Shown: positions 5,567-5,777 of the stretch, in pieces
How positions within the stretch are numbered: position 1 is the first letter of the stretch
Layout of the letters: every line of letters begins with the position of its first letter
NCBI GenBank assembly: GCA_026983935.1
Contig: JALSTC010000013.1
Span: 1-5,777, forward strand
DNA: 5,777 nt
Source of the DNA: Ardenticatenia bacterium
GTDB lineage: Bacteria; Chloroflexota; Anaerolineae; Aggregatilineales; Ch27
Direction: 5' to 3'
Position numbers and translations under genes: made by a program
The notes under the pieces: model-generated
What the model was told of the DNA's origin: nothing
Database searches by the model: none
The model's input: only the letters and a program-made list of their open reading frames with translations

Positions 5567-5777
5567 TCACAGCAGCCCCAGCGCGCGGAAGTCCTGTTCG
5601 ATCTGGGGGATCGTCTCCCGCTGGAACACTTCCGGCAGCGGCACCCATTCGCAGCGCTGATTTTCGTCCTGCAGCCGGATCGCGTCTGGCGCGTCAATGG
5701 CGCAGAGGAACGGCCACGCCCGCACGATGTACGGGCCGATGTCCACTTCGAATGGGTCGCCTGTCCGCAGGATGCGC
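5567..5777 (-). CDS. Probable NUDIX hydrolase, C-terminal end (5' part outside window)
   Basis: An open minus-strand frame enters at the right edge and stops with TGA at 5569-5567, giving 69 complete codons. The sequence VDIGPYIVRAWPFLCAID, then RLQDENQRCEWVPLPEVF and a closing helix IPQIEQDFRALGLL, has the strand-Trp-strand layout typical of the C-terminal third of NUDIX hydrolases. In particular, the E-W-V-P-L-P-E-V step after the last core strand is common there. The diagnostic Nudix box (GX5EX7REUXEEXGU) would lie beyond the window, so the family call rests on this C-terminal pattern alone. The gene points the same way as the minus-strand operon but ends about 265 bases before it, so it is probably a separate unit. 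The substrate is unknown. Confidence 0.6.
   Translation of the reverse strand, partial: RILRTGDPFEVDIGPYIVRAWPFLCAIDAPDAIRLQDENQRCEWVPLPEVFQRETIPQIEQDFRALGLL

Overview
The window reads as high-GC bacterial chromosome carrying two gene clusters that converge on a hairpin terminator near position 2365. No rRNA, tRNA, CRISPR array, insertion sequence or phage gene was seen. The Thr/Pro-rich lipoprotein linker, the gene combinations and the base composition suggest an environmental bacterium, possibly Chloroflexota (Anaerolineae-like). That assignment is inference, as the window contains no phylogenetic marker.

Positions 1-2390, plus strand: a compact sulfur-oxidation/sulfur-relay operon. It holds the C-terminal half of a sulfide:quinone oxidoreductase (SQR)-type flavoprotein, a DUF1641 protein, a short TusE/DsrC-family sulfur carrier and a DsrE-family (DsrE2-like) protein. 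A likely scheme is that SQR oxidises sulfide and releases persulfide or polysulfide sulfur, and the two small cysteine proteins carry that sulfane sulfur to an acceptor outside the window. DUF1641 would be an accessory of the flavoprotein. The DsrC-family protein keeps only the penultimate Cys and has Ala where true DsrC has its second redox Cys. A strong GC hairpin lies between the last two genes.

Positions 2388-5301, minus strand: three overlapping genes, transcribed right to left. The first encodes a 252-aa protein that I do not firmly recognise. The second encodes a lipoprotein that fuses a DsbA-like thioredoxin domain to a cyclophilin-type prolyl isomerase. The third encodes a membrane-anchored alpha/beta hydrolase. 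The junctions are TGATG and ATGA, so the genes are probably translationally coupled. The middle protein looks like an all-in-one folding factor outside the membrane, handling thiol-disulfide chemistry and proline isomerisation.

Positions 5302-5566: non-coding. It holds two candidate promoters for the minus-strand operon and an inverted repeat between them.

Positions 5567-5777, minus strand: the C-terminal end of a separate gene, probably a NUDIX hydrolase, running off the right edge.

The points most worth following up are the DsbA-cyclophilin fusion lipoprotein with its coupled partners, and the DUF1641/one-Cys TusE/DsrE2 relay downstream of SQR.
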